Source: Spirochaetales bacterium (GTDB taxonomy: Bacteria > Spirochaetota > Leptospiria > Leptospirales > Leptonemataceae). Taken from it: 64,000 nt of DNA. This document shows, piece by piece, positions 43,346-52,848 of the stretch. The position numbers and the translations under genes were made by a program. A model generated the notes under the pieces. That model was not told where the DNA came from. It saw only the letters and a list, made by a program, of their open reading frames with translations, and searched no databases. The first letter of the stretch is position 1. Every line of letters starts with the position of its first letter. Location of the stretch: NCBI GenBank assembly GCA_024233935.1, contig JACKOY010000008.1, positions 86,032 through 150,031 of the forward strand, given 5' to 3'.

Positions 43346-44743
43346 TCAGTCGGCCGATGGAAGGCTTCGGTGTCCTTCCACGACTTCTTGATATAAAGAC
43401 AGGTAATCCCGGGCCATACGCCCCAGGGAAAACCTCCTAACGGCGCTGCGGCGGGCGTTTTGGGCGAATTTCGATTTCATGTCGGGCTGATTCATCAGGC
43501 TCAGGATCCGATCCACGATCGCTTCGTCATTCCCCGGCGCCACCAGAAATCCAGTTCGATCTTGTTCCACCTGCTCCGGCACCCCGCCGACCGCCGTAGC
43601 GATGACCGGCAAACCGCAACCCAGAGCTTCGAGAACCACCAGGGGAAAGGTGTCCGCGCGGGTGGCGTGCACGTATACGTCAGAGGCGGCGTACCAGTCG
43701 GCCACGGCCCGGGGATTCGCGTCGAAGGGCAAAAATCGCACCTCACTCCGCCCGATACGCTCGACCCGTTGTTCCGGAGCGTTTTCTCCGAGGGCCAGAA
43801 GCAGAATTTCACGCCCGTCGACGCTTCGGCTTCGCGACTGACTCGTCGTCCCGAGGCTCTCGATCGCGCGTCGAAGCGTCCGCCAGTCTTTCCAGGGATT
43901 GTCGCGAATGCCATTCGCGGCGAAAATCGCGATAAATGCGTCCGCCGGCAAAGCGAGGCGGCGACGCAGCGCCGCACGATCGGCACCCGCCGGTCGATAG
44001 ATGTCCAGGTCGACACCGTTGGGCACCGGACGGCAGAGCTTGAGGTGTTCCGCGAAAGGAGAAGCCGCGAATTTATCCAGTAGCCATTGCGAAGGAGCGG
44101 TGATATACAAACGACTGCGCCGAAAGATTTCCTGTTTCGTCCGCCAGTTCGTGTCGGTCGCGTCCCGGCGCACGGCGGGATAGGTTTCGGGATACGGACA
44201 GTCGCCGCAGCCCCGCAGCCAGCGCTCGCAATCGAAGCTGTGGGCGCAATGCCCCGCCAGAAGCCAGGCGTCATGCGCGGTAATCAGGAACGGATAAGCG
44301 GAGCTGTATGCGGCCAGGGCTCGTAGATCGAAATAGCGGCCGTGCAGGTTGTGAGCATGCAGGATATCGGGAGGGTGCGGCAATCGGGCGCGAATGTCGC
44401 GACTGGCGGCGAAACGAAAGCATTCGCGACCGCGTAAATCATCCAGCCACCTCGGAAAAAACGCCAGCTTTTCGCGTACGTGACGGGCGGGTGTCGCCGC
44501 GGGGATTCGATTCGCGACGCCCAGCCACAGCCGCTGCCAGGGGTTGGTCGCCAGGTCGGGAGGAATTTCGTAGACGCCTTTCTCCAGGGACCGCTTAAAG
44601 CCGACGACGACCGAGGCCTCCAGATCGCTTTCGCCCGCCGCCGACGCGCGCAGGAACTGGCGATGCAAATCCATCGCGACGCGTTCGGCCCCGCCGCCTA
44701 TGTCCGCCGTGCTGATCTGAACGATCCGTTTGATCCCTTGCAT
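43346..44743 (-). CDS. Glycosyltransferase family 4 protein
   Basis: The protein has 465 residues, GT-B fold. N-terminal QISTADIGGGAERVAMDL; a cysteine-rich acceptor loop CAHSFDCERWLRGCGDC (near residues 175-190) shared with WcaC/WbdM-type enzymes; donor half with VYVHATRADTFPLVVLEALG. The upstream gene ends one base before this ATG. Confidence 0.88.
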   Translation of the reverse strand: MQGIKRIVQISTADIGGGAERVAMDLHRQFLRASAAGESDLEASVVVGFKRSLEKGVYEIPPDLATNPWQRLWLGVANRIPAATPARHVREKLAFFPRWLDDLRGRECFRFAASRDIRARLPHPPDILHAHNLHGRYFDLRALAAYSSAYPFLITAHDAWLLAGHCAHSFDCERWLRGCGDCPYPETYPAVRRDATDTNWRTKQEIFRRSRLYITAPSQWLLDKFAASPFAEHLKLCRPVPNGVDLDIYRPAGADRAALRRRLALPADAFIAIFAANGIRDNPWKDWRTLRRAIESLGTTSQSRSRSVDGREILLLALGENAPEQRVERIGRSEVRFLPFDANPRAVADWYAASDVYVHATRADTFPLVVLEALGCGLPVIATAVGGVPEQVEQDRTGFLVAPGNDEAIVDRILSLMNQPDMKSKFAQNARRSAVRRFSLGRMARDYLSLYQEVVEGHRSLPSAD

Positions 44744-45692
44744 TCAGCCCGCGGGAACGTGATTGGCGATAAAATCGGCGTAGGCCAGGCGGATGCCGTC
44801 TTTGAGATTCACCTGATGTCGCCAGCCCAGTTTATGCAGTCGCGAAGAATCGAGCAGCTTGCGCGGCGCGCCGTCCGGCCGCGAAACGTCGAAGACGACT
44901 TTGCCGGCATAACCGACGACTTCGGCCACGGTCTCCGCCAGTTCTTTGATCGAAACTTCCCTTCCCGAACCGACGTTGACGATTTGACCTCCCCGCGGAT
45001 CACCGCTCACGTCGTATTGATTCATCAAAAAAACGCACGCGCGGGCCAGGTCGTCCGAATACAGAAATTCGCGCGGCGGCCTGCCCGTTCCCCACACCAC
45101 GACTTCCGGCGCCTCCTCGAGACGCGCGGCGTGAAAGCGGCGAATCAAAGCGGGCAATACGTGCGAATTTTCGGGATGATAGTTGTCGTTGATTCCGTAG
45201 AGATTCGTCGGCAGCACCGAAATATGATTCTTGCCGTACTGACTATTATAACTCTTGCACATGGTGATACCGGCGATCTTGGCGATGGCGTACGGTTCGT
45301 TCGTGGGTTCCAGTTTTCCGGCCAGGAGTTCGTCTTCGCTGATCGGCTGGTTCGCGAATTTCGGATAGATACAGGACGAGCCGAGAAACACGAGTTTTCT
45401 TACGCCGAAGCGATGGCAGGCGTCGATCACGTTATTCTGGATTTGCAGGTTATTGTAAATGAAATCCGCGGGATAATGGTTGTTCGCGTGAATGCCACCG
45501 ACCATCGCCGCCGCGAGGAAAACGTATTCCGGCCTTTCGTCTTCGAAGAATTGAATCACCTGCTCCTGGTTCTGGAGATCCATTTCCGCATGCGTACGAA
45601 CGAGCAGATTGTCGAAACCCTGCTCCGACAGGACTCTGACCAGAGCCGATCCGACCAGCGACGGCCACGTATATTTTTGCGTCTTTGTTCAT
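44744..45692 (-). pseudogene. fcl: GDP-L-fucose synthase gene with an 8-base deletion in the NAD-binding motif
   Basis: From the ATG at 45692 the frame begins MNKDAKIYVA, then leaves the family. A second frame, open from 45583, gives the rest of GDP-fucose synthase: LGSSCIYPKF, NEPYAIAKIAGITM (Tyr-x3-Lys) and PTNLYG. Between the frames the sequence also encodes LVGSALVRVLSEQGFDNLLV in the second frame. Comparison with the family consensus (A-GHRG-LVGS) shows that 4 bases stand where 12 are expected, a net loss of 8, which destroys the Rossmann glycine motif. The enzyme reduces GDP-4-keto-6-deoxymannose; no gmd partner is in the window. Confidence 0.8.
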
Positions 45693-45757
45693 ATGGCTTC
45701 TCAATAATCGAATTTAGAAAATCAAATTTTTCAATAGGGCGATCTCATTGCGCGCCG

Positions 45758-46831
45758 TCAGGAGATTCCTCCGCTTCCGGCTCGTTTTCTTAAGACGGCG
45801 AAAGCCGCTTTGCGCAATAAGTTCAGACCGCGAATCAGATTCATACGGATCGGATTGGGCAGTTGATCGCCGTGCCCGGAAAATAGCAGACGAAAATATA
45901 CGTAGCATCGCTTCGGAAGACTTTGCGTTCGCAGGGCGCGATCCACACGCGTGCGAATGCTCCGTTTCTGCGACCGGGAGCGGGCTTCCCCGCCGTTGTC
46001 CCGGCGCCACTGGAAATAGTCGATCGCGTCCCGTGCCGACCACGCTCCGGATTCACGGGAATCATGGCCGGCAGCCCGGTCGTACGCGTAGTCCGAAAGC
46101 GCGACGAAAAAATGAACGACCCCCGGCCGGCGACGTCCGAATGCCGCTCGCACCGGAGCCGAAGCGACCCTGCGCGCCGCCCGATTTTGTTTCTCTCGCT
46201 TGAGATTGGAGGCCTGGGCGTCGTGCAGACGGTAGTAGACCAGGCATTCCGGAATATTTCGCGCTCTGCCCTGCGCCATCAGCCGGGACCAGAAGTGATA
46301 GTCTTCCGCCGGCGCAAAACCGGACCGGAATCGTATCCGCGATTTTCGCACGGGCGACAGTCGAAAGGTCGCGGCGGGATTCGGCAAAACGTTGGTATAT
46401 TGCAGATGAAATCGTATGTCCTCGTCCGATTCAGGATAAGGCCACAACTGGTGCGCCGCTCCGAAGGTCCGCATATGGGAACCGCAATACACGTAATCGG
46501 GATTGGCTTCTAAGAAAGAAACCTGCTTTTCCAGGCGATCCGCCGTGGCGATATCGTCCTGATCCAGCCATGCAAGATATTTTCCTCCGGCCAGCTCGAT
46601 CCCCTGGTTTCTCACCGCCGCCAGGCCCGAGCTTTTTTCGTTGCGCACGATCCGAATTCGGGGGTCGGCGCAGGCTCGAACGATTTCCAGCGACGCGTCA
46701 GTGGACCCGTCGTCGATGATCACCAGCTCCCAGTTCTGAAAACTCTGGGCGATCACGCTTCCAACGGCAACGGATACGTATCGCTCCCCGTTTAAGACCG
46801 GCATTACGACCGAAACGATCGCTTCACTCAA
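45758..46831 (-). CDS. Glycosyltransferase family 2 protein
   Basis: The protein has 357 residues. GT-A motifs are clear at the start: VSVVMPVLNGERYVSVAVGS, VIIDDGSTDASLEI and YLAWLDQDDIATADRLEKQ. The last third is basic and arginine-rich without recognised domain. Likely adds one residue of the repeat unit. Confidence 0.88.
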   Translation of the reverse strand: MSEAIVSVVMPVLNGERYVSVAVGSVIAQSFQNWELVIIDDGSTDASLEIVRACADPRIRIVRNEKSSGLAAVRNQGIELAGGKYLAWLDQDDIATADRLEKQVSFLEANPDYVYCGSHMRTFGAAHQLWPYPESDEDIRFHLQYTNVLPNPAATFRLSPVRKSRIRFRSGFAPAEDYHFWSRLMAQGRARNIPECLVYYRLHDAQASNLKREKQNRAARRVASAPVRAAFGRRRPGVVHFFVALSDYAYDRAAGHDSRESGAWSARDAIDYFQWRRDNGGEARSRSQKRSIRTRVDRALRTQSLPKRCYVYFRLLFSGHGDQLPNPIRMNLIRGLNLLRKAAFAVLRKRAGSGGIS

Positions 46832-46903
46832 AATATTTTCCTGTCATAGACCCGATGAGCGTCGCTTTAAGAGAGTCGAATCGAATGGCCCACGCCGCTG
46901 AAA

Positions 46904-47800
46904 TCAATTCGCGACGCCGGCGAGCGTTTGCATCACTTCGCGGATCGGACGCGGGCGGAACCCCGTTTCGTTGCTGATCTTGCTCAGATCCATCGTCGTG
47001 TCAGCCGGGCGTCGCGCCAGGGACGGAAACGCCGAAGAATCGCAGGGCGAGATCAATTTCGCGTCCAGGCCGAAGCCCTCCGCGACTTTCAAACCGAACT
47101 CATACCGATTCAAACGTTCAGCTCCGGCAACGTTGTATACGCCCGAAGCGCCCGCACGCATCAAACCCAGCATGGCCGCGATCAGATCGTCCAGGAACAG
47201 CAGGTTTCCGTAAACATCGTCTACAAGACGGATCGCCTTCCCCTGCCTGAGACTCTTCAGAATGAAGTCCAGAGGATTCGCTCTCTGGAAGTCTTCGCTG
47301 ATTCCGTACATCGTAATCGGCCGGGCGATCAGCGCGTCCGGGAATTCGCGCAGCAAAGCTTCGTCGGCGCGCGCTTTCGTTACGCCGTAATGGTTCAGCG
47401 GAGCGAGCTTCGCGTCTTCACGATACGGCGCGTGATCCCCGTCGTAAACTGCGTTCGTGGACATGTGAACCAGGCGGCACGCGGGGATCTCGTCGCGCAA
47501 AAAACCCGCCAGGCTCAGGGGAAACTCATAGTTAACGGCCAGAGCTTCCGCCCGATTCTGCTCGCAGTAATCGACGTTGCCGATCGCGACCGTATTAATG
47601 ACGAAATCCGGCTCGAAGTTCTTGATCGCGGAAAATAAAGACTGCGGCGGCTCCAAATCCGCCACAACGCACTCTACGCCTCCGGGCAAATCCAAGGGCT
47701 TCCGACAGCTGCCGCCGACGTGGTACTCCGAGCCGCACGACGACAGGAAACGATACCCGGTAAAGCTATTCAGTCCGATCATGAATACTCTTTTTCGCAC
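46904..47800 (-). CDS. RmlD-like NAD(P)-dependent 4-keto-sugar reductase
   Basis: The protein has 298 residues, extended SDR. The cofactor motif is degenerate-looking (MIGLNSFTGYRFL) but the catalytic YGVTKARAD (Tyr-x3-Lys), STNAVYDGD and the reductase-like AIGNVDYCEQNRAEALAVN block match dTDP-4-dehydrorhamnose reductase relatives. With RfbA, RfbB and the RmlC-like cupin next to it, it would finish a dTDP-6-deoxyhexose, though not necessarily rhamnose. Confidence 0.75.
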   Translation of the reverse strand: MRKRVFMIGLNSFTGYRFLSSCGSEYHVGGSCRKPLDLPGGVECVVADLEPPQSLFSAIKNFEPDFVINTVAIGNVDYCEQNRAEALAVNYEFPLSLAGFLRDEIPACRLVHMSTNAVYDGDHAPYREDAKLAPLNHYGVTKARADEALLREFPDALIARPITMYGISEDFQRANPLDFILKSLRQGKAIRLVDDVYGNLLFLDDLIAAMLGLMRAGASGVYNVAGAERLNRYEFGLKVAEGFGLDAKLISPCDSSAFPSLARRPADTTMDLSKISNETGFRPRPIREVMQTLAGVAN

Positions 47801-47803
47801 CCA

Positions 47804-48250
47804 TCAAACTCCGAAATCGTAGTCGTCAAAAGTCACGTCCCAGTCGTCCTGGTCCTCCGCCCGCCAGGCCGGCGAAGGCATATTCAGAATATAAGCTTCC
47901 ACTTGCCCGATATTCACGAGCGCTGCGGGAATCCCGGCCGGCACCTGCACCGTTTGAAATTCATGGTCTTCGCCGGAATAATACTCTTCGTATTTGCCGT
48001 CGATTCGCACGACGATCTTGATATTGCCTCTGATGCAGGTAAAGAGGCCCCAGCGTTTTTTGTGCAGATGGGGCCCTTTGATTTCGCCCGGGTTGGCTAC
48101 CGTGCAATACACCTGCTTCGGCCATTGCGCGTCCTGCACGAAACCTTCGTGCACATTCGCGATCGGCAAGAGGAATCCGTTTTCCCGTCCCTGCGCGTTT
48201 TTCGTAGCAATTCTGGGAGTCTTCTTCGTTCTAATCAATGCCCATTCCAT
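47804..48250 (-). CDS. RmlC/WxcM-like cupin, sugar epimerase or isomerase
   Basis: The protein has 148 residues, one cupin. GPHLHKKRWGLFTCIRG carries the metal- or substrate-binding His pair, and the C-terminus is acidic (DQDDWDVTFDDYDF). Shorter than RmlC (about 180) and similar to WxcM/FdtA-type or truncated 3,5-epimerase-like cupins. Encoded three bases after the RmlD-like gene start region and directly before RfbA, so it acts on dTDP-4-keto-6-deoxyglucose. Confidence 0.7.
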   Translation of the reverse strand: MEWALIRTKKTPRIATKNAQGRENGFLLPIANVHEGFVQDAQWPKQVYCTVANPGEIKGPHLHKKRWGLFTCIRGNIKIVVRIDGKYEEYYSGEDHEFQTVQVPAGIPAALVNIGQVEAYILNMPSPAWRAEDQDDWDVTFDDYDFGV

Positions 48251-49165
48251 TCAGGAATTAATCGCCACGCTTTCTTGTCCGAAATAGATTATGCGCTCTT
48301 GAAGTATCCGATTCAAGTACGCGCCGTACTGACTATTGGAAAGCGAAGCCGCGAGTCCGCTTAATTGATCGCGATCTATGTATTTCAGCCTGTAGGCGAT
48401 CTCCTCCGGACACCCGACCTTCAGCCCCTGGCGCATTTCAATCGTGCGGACGAATTCTCCCGCTTCCAGCAGGGCGTCGTGCGTTCCCGCGTCCAACCAG
48501 GCGAAACCCCGCCCCATTACCTTAACGTTCAGAGTGCCCTGCTTCAGATAATGTTCGTTGATATCGGTGATCTCCAGCTCTCCGCGGTCGGAGGGTTTCA
48601 TAGACCTCGCCACCTGCACGACGTCCGCGCCGTAATAGTACAGACCCGTAATCGCGTAGCTGGATTTCGGTTTCGCCGGTTTTTCCTGGATCGACAGAGG
48701 TTTCAGCTGTTCGTCGAATTCGACGACCCCGTACCGTTCAGGATCCCGCACAGAATACGCGAAAACCGTGGCTCTGCTATCTGATTCATCCCTCAGGAAT
48801 TCCGGCAAACCGTGGCCGTAAAAAATATTATCCCCGAGTATGAGCGCCACAGGCGAATCACCAATGAATTCTTCGCCGATCACAAAGGCTTCCGCAATAC
48901 CCGCCGGACGTTCCTGGACCGCGTAGGTGAAACTCAGTCCCCACTGAGAGCCGTCCCCGAGCAAATCCTGGATTCGCGGGGTGTCGACCGACGTCGAAAT
49001 GATGAGGTGCTCGCGGATGCCGACGAACATCAGCGTCGACAGGGGATAGTAGATCATCGGCTTATCGTATACCGGCAGCAGCTGTTTTGATATGCTTTTC
49101 GTCACCGGATACAAACGCGTTCCCGAGCCGCCGGCCAGGATGATTCCTTTTCTGGTAGATGTCAT
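48251..49165 (-). CDS. rfbA: Glucose-1-phosphate thymidylyltransferase
   Basis: The protein has 304 residues. It contains the signature GGSGTRLYPVTKSISKQLLP with the dTTP-binding loop, then DKPMIYYPLSTLM, and LGDNIFYG for the metal site. It makes dTDP-glucose from dTTP and glucose-1-phosphate, the first step of dTDP-deoxysugar synthesis; RfbB uses its product. Length is typical (about 290-305). Confidence 0.95.
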   Translation of the reverse strand: MTSTRKGIILAGGSGTRLYPVTKSISKQLLPVYDKPMIYYPLSTLMFVGIREHLIISTSVDTPRIQDLLGDGSQWGLSFTYAVQERPAGIAEAFVIGEEFIGDSPVALILGDNIFYGHGLPEFLRDESDSRATVFAYSVRDPERYGVVEFDEQLKPLSIQEKPAKPKSSYAITGLYYYGADVVQVARSMKPSDRGELEITDINEHYLKQGTLNVKVMGRGFAWLDAGTHDALLEAGEFVRTIEMRQGLKVGCPEEIAYRLKYIDRDQLSGLAASLSNSQYGAYLNRILQERIIYFGQESVAINS

Positions 49166-49211
49166 AATTGCTTATCTCGAATTTCGCCGAAAACGCGGCG
49201 CCTGACTCTTC

Positions 49212-50216
49212 TTATTCGGGGAAACGCGGATTGTCGATGTACCATCGAATCGTCGTCGCCATCGCCTCACGAAAACATTTGCTCGCTGACCAACCCAGGG
49301 TCCGCTTCATTTTCGACGAATCAATGGCGTAGCGAAAATCATGCCCGGGACGATCACTGACGAAACGAATCAGGTCTTTATAAGACCCGGAAGATGGCTT
49401 GAGTTCCTGCATCAATTCGCAAATCAAGTTTACGATATCGATGTTACGCCACTCGTTATTGCCGCCGATATTATAAATTTCTCCAGGGCGGCCTTTTTCC
49501 AGCAGCAATTTCAGAGCCGCGCAATGATCGTCGACGAAAATCCAATCGCGGATATTCAGCCCCTGACCGTACACAGGAATCTCCGCGCCCGAAAGACAGG
49601 CGCGGATGATAACGGGGATTAGTTTTTCCGGAAACTGATAAGGGCCGAAGTTATTCGAACAGTGTGTGGAAATGACCGGCAGTTCGTGGGTCTTCCAGGC
49701 CGCTCGAACGAGCAAATCGGCCGAGGCCTTGCTCGCCGCGTACGGAGAATTGGGACGAATCGGAGATTCTTCAGTGAACAGGCCTTCCGCAGGAAGCGAT
49801 CCGAAGACTTCATCTGTGGACACGTGGATGAAAATTCGACGCCGGGACTGGCCGTCGCCGCCCCAGCCTTCGCCGCGGATCGCGTCGAGCAAATTCGCCG
49901 TTCCGACGATATTCGCCTGAATGAAAACAGAAGGTTCGTCGATCGAACGGTCCACGTGGGACTCGGCGGCCATATGTACGATCGAGTCGAAATCGCCTTC
50001 AGCGATAATGCGGTTCACGGCTCCAGCGTCGGCCAGGTCCGCCTGAATAAATCGAAATCGCTTCGAATCCGCTATCGCTTCGAGATTTTTCCGCCGCCCG
50101 GCGTACGTCAGTTTGTCGAGAACGACGATTTGATCTTCGGGGTTATTCTTAAAATAGCCGAGCGTAAAATTCGAGCCGATAAAACCCGCTCCGCCAGTAA
50201 TCAGTACTTTATTCAA
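49212..50216 (-). CDS. rfbB: dTDP-glucose 4,6-dehydratase
   Basis: The protein has 334 residues, extended SDR with GGAGFIGSNF for NAD, STDEVFGSL (catalytic Thr-Asp-Glu), YAASKASAD with Tyr-x3-Lys and CSNNFGPYQFPEKLIP. It converts dTDP-glucose to the 4-keto-6-deoxy intermediate. Lies 46 bases upstream of rfbA in the same direction. Confidence 0.95.
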   Translation of the reverse strand: MNKVLITGGAGFIGSNFTLGYFKNNPEDQIVVLDKLTYAGRRKNLEAIADSKRFRFIQADLADAGAVNRIIAEGDFDSIVHMAAESHVDRSIDEPSVFIQANIVGTANLLDAIRGEGWGGDGQSRRRIFIHVSTDEVFGSLPAEGLFTEESPIRPNSPYAASKASADLLVRAAWKTHELPVISTHCSNNFGPYQFPEKLIPVIIRACLSGAEIPVYGQGLNIRDWIFVDDHCAALKLLLEKGRPGEIYNIGGNNEWRNIDIVNLICELMQELKPSSGSYKDLIRFVSDRPGHDFRYAIDSSKMKRTLGWSASKCFREAMATTIRWYIDNPRFPE

Positions 50217-50258
50217 TTCAGTTCAATCCGTTTTTCGCAGTAGTCAGCGATCGTTGAT

Positions 50259-51992
50259 TCAATCGGTCAAACCCATCGCGGCTCTTACGCTGCCGCGTTC
50301 AACGGGTACGATATATTTCTTTCGAATTTCGCGAGCGACTTCACGAGCGACTTCGCGAATCGCGTCGTAGTCGCGCATGACTCCGTCGATGCTCCGCAGC
50401 AGTTCCTCGGTATCATAGCAGATGCACCAGACCCGCCGATCGATGCCCGTCGGCACCGGATTTTTGGACGGGGCCTGGGACCCCGTATAAAGTATCAGCG
50501 GGCGACCGATCATCAAACTTTCCATCGTCGTTCCGGATTCCGCCCCCACCACGACGTGGCTTGCGCTTACGGCCTGTAAAAAATCGCCGCTGATGATTTC
50601 GCAATTGTCCGGCCCGCTGCAATCCTTGAAAAATCGCTCCACCTCCGCCTGATTCGTCGGGTGGGGCTTAAATTGGAAACGCACGTCGGGAATCCGATCG
50701 GCGACGCTCAGCACATCGCGAATCATGAACGAGTACACTGCCTTCATCTGGGAAAGAGCGACCAGGACTTTCAGGGGCTTGAGCTCCGCCGGAGGAGCGC
50801 TGTACTGCGCGTTTTCGAATCGCAGCGCTGGAAAAACCACGGTTCCGCATTCTTCGCAAAATTCCTTTCGTTCAGCCAGATACTCCGGTCCGGTCACGCC
50901 GATCGTTTTCGGTAGGACGCCGGCCCGATATTCGGATCTCCCGGGATAGATACTCAGGTGCACTTTACTGAAGGTAAAACCCTGGTAACCGACCGTGAAA
51001 ACTTCGGGATAGTAGCGGTTCAGTCCGAAGAACAGTCCGCGGTCCATCCACTGATTTTCGAACCAGCTCAATACGAGCTGCAGGCTTCGCCGATCTTGCT
51101 TCATTCGCCGGGTGAAACGATAATATAAAAGACCTTCGGCGGATTCGAAGTTCAGGCCCGAAGCGCGCCGTAGTCGATTACAGTACTGCGTCAGGTCGAA
51201 ACCCCGGAATTGCAAACTCTTAAACCGGCCCGCGAGATTTCGCAGCGGATACAGAGCGGCGAAAAGATAGTCGACGACCATCAACCAATCTTCTTTAACC
51301 AGAAAACGCAGCTTCGAATCCTTCAGCCGTCCATACAGCGATGCGTGGTTCTCGCATCCGGCAGCAGTAAAAATAAAATGCGTTCGTTCGCTCTCTTCGT
51401 TCGAAAGGAAACTCAATAAATTGGGAAAATAGCTGTCCGCGTACGAACCGTCCGGCTGGAAGCGCGACTCGAACAGATAAAAGTCTACGAGAATCGCGCG
51501 GTCCGAGAGAAGCTTTTTCGGCCCTGGTCGCCTGCGCGCCGCTTGCCTCCGCTTATAGAACGAACGTCCCAGAGCGAAGGTCGACGCACACGAGCGTCCG
51601 AAATCGCCGACCGCAGATCGCAAGCGCATCAACGCCCACCTGAGCTGCCCGAAGCTCGGACAGATTTCGACGCCGGTTCCGCGGCCGCGCAGAAGCAGGT
51701 ATTCACTCAAGGCGCGGGCCAGAGCAGGGTTCCCTGTCCGCACCCGCCGCACCGATCCTTCGGCGACGAGAATCGCCGCCAACTCCAGACGGCAGCAATC
51801 AAAGTATAGCGGACTCGTAAATACGTTTCGACTGGCCAGGTCCGAAACCCACCAATCCACGCTCTCCCGGCGGGTTTTCGAAATCTCGTCGATGAAGCTC
51901 TGGAACGGCTGGCGCAGCGTCGCTTCGATTTCGTCCAGGCGCAGCGCCTGGGCTGGCGTTAAATTTTCGAGAACAAGTGTTTCTTCGGTCAT
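50259..51992 (-). CDS. Surface-carbohydrate biosynthesis protein with GT-B-like C-terminus
   Basis: The protein has 577 residues. The N-terminal half is helical and shows no known domain. The C-terminal half has FKPHPTNQAEVERFF and the switch VVVGAESGTTMESLMIGRP, as in TagF/CDP-glycerol transferases and capsule-related GT-B enzymes. It may transfer a sugar or polyol phosphate. In the locus it stands between the deoxysugar genes and a methyltransferase. Confidence 0.65.
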   Translation of the reverse strand: MTEETLVLENLTPAQALRLDEIEATLRQPFQSFIDEISKTRRESVDWWVSDLASRNVFTSPLYFDCCRLELAAILVAEGSVRRVRTGNPALARALSEYLLLRGRGTGVEICPSFGQLRWALMRLRSAVGDFGRSCASTFALGRSFYKRRQAARRRPGPKKLLSDRAILVDFYLFESRFQPDGSYADSYFPNLLSFLSNEESERTHFIFTAAGCENHASLYGRLKDSKLRFLVKEDWLMVVDYLFAALYPLRNLAGRFKSLQFRGFDLTQYCNRLRRASGLNFESAEGLLYYRFTRRMKQDRRSLQLVLSWFENQWMDRGLFFGLNRYYPEVFTVGYQGFTFSKVHLSIYPGRSEYRAGVLPKTIGVTGPEYLAERKEFCEECGTVVFPALRFENAQYSAPPAELKPLKVLVALSQMKAVYSFMIRDVLSVADRIPDVRFQFKPHPTNQAEVERFFKDCSGPDNCEIISGDFLQAVSASHVVVGAESGTTMESLMIGRPLILYTGSQAPSKNPVPTGIDRRVWCICYDTEELLRSIDGVMRDYDAIREVAREVAREIRKKYIVPVERGSVRAAMGLTD

Positions 51993-52043
51993 GCCGTGAG
52001 GGAGCGCCGCAGCAGTGAAAAACGAATCCGTCTTCGCAGGCCT

Positions 52044-52841
52044 CTATTCGCCGCTCAATAGATCCAGGGGCAAATACAGCTCGACGCCCGGATCGTCGCT
52101 TTCGGAAGCGATTTCGGATTCGCCGCCCTCGTCCTTGTAAACGGCGCAGACCGTAAAACACAAACGTTCGAAAGGCGTGGTCGCCGACGCGCTGGGTTTG
52201 CCCCAGTATCCGTATTTTAAAATACGTTTCGCGCCCTTGAGCGCGCCCAGCATTTTTAAACTTTCGCGCCAGTTCAGCACGACGTAATTCGCCTTCTCGG
52301 CCGTGTCGTCTTCTTCCTGATCTTCAAGGTTCCGGGTAAGCCCTTCAATGATCTGATAGCTGCTTTCGATATCGTTAACGCCCTGCTGATCGGTCAGTCG
52401 CAGCGAAACGATGAAGACGCCGCCCGGCGCCACGGCCTTCCAGCATGACTCGATAATCGCCCGGGTTTCGATATTCCAATCCGCGCAGCTCAGGGAAGCG
52501 ACCACATCGTGCTGCCCCAGGGACTCGCCTGCCTGCGCGATGTCGGCCACCTGGAAATTCGCGGGCTGTCCTTGAAAGCGCTCCGCGGCCCACTCGATCA
52601 CGTCCTGGTTGATATCGATACCCGCATACGCCGTGATCGAGAAACGTTCCGATAGCGCCGCGTACAGTCCGCCGCAGGCACAGCCCACGTCAAGAACGCT
52701 CTTCGGGCCGCTCTGCGCTTCCCGCTCCGAGAAAACCCTTTCGAATATCCAGCGCTCCGAGGGATACAGATCCCTCCAGGTGAAACGATGTTCTTTGTAG
52801 AATTCGACCAGACTCTTGCTGCTGTAATGAATATTACCCAT
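52044..52841 (-). CDS. Class I SAM-dependent methyltransferase
   Basis: The protein has 265 residues. SAM site SVLDVGCACGGLYAALS, then YAGIDINQDVIEWA and VVASLSCADWN. The target is unknown; the gene lies in the glycan locus between the GT-B-like gene and an aminotransferase, so a sugar or nonulosonate is a candidate. Confidence 0.85.
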   Translation of the reverse strand: MGNIHYSSKSLVEFYKEHRFTWRDLYPSERWIFERVFSEREAQSGPKSVLDVGCACGGLYAALSERFSITAYAGIDINQDVIEWAAERFQGQPANFQVADIAQAGESLGQHDVVASLSCADWNIETRAIIESCWKAVAPGGVFIVSLRLTDQQGVNDIESSYQIIEGLTRNLEDQEEDDTAEKANYVVLNWRESLKMLGALKGAKRILKYGYWGKPSASATTPFERLCFTVCAVYKDEGGESEIASESDDPGVELYLPLDLLSGE

Positions 52842-52848
52842 AAAAACT

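Noticed and set aside
44480..45793. Plus-strand open frame of 437 codons
   Set aside because: Antisense to the GT4 gene and the fcl remnant. No motif seen, and it covers two minus-strand genes with clear family matches.
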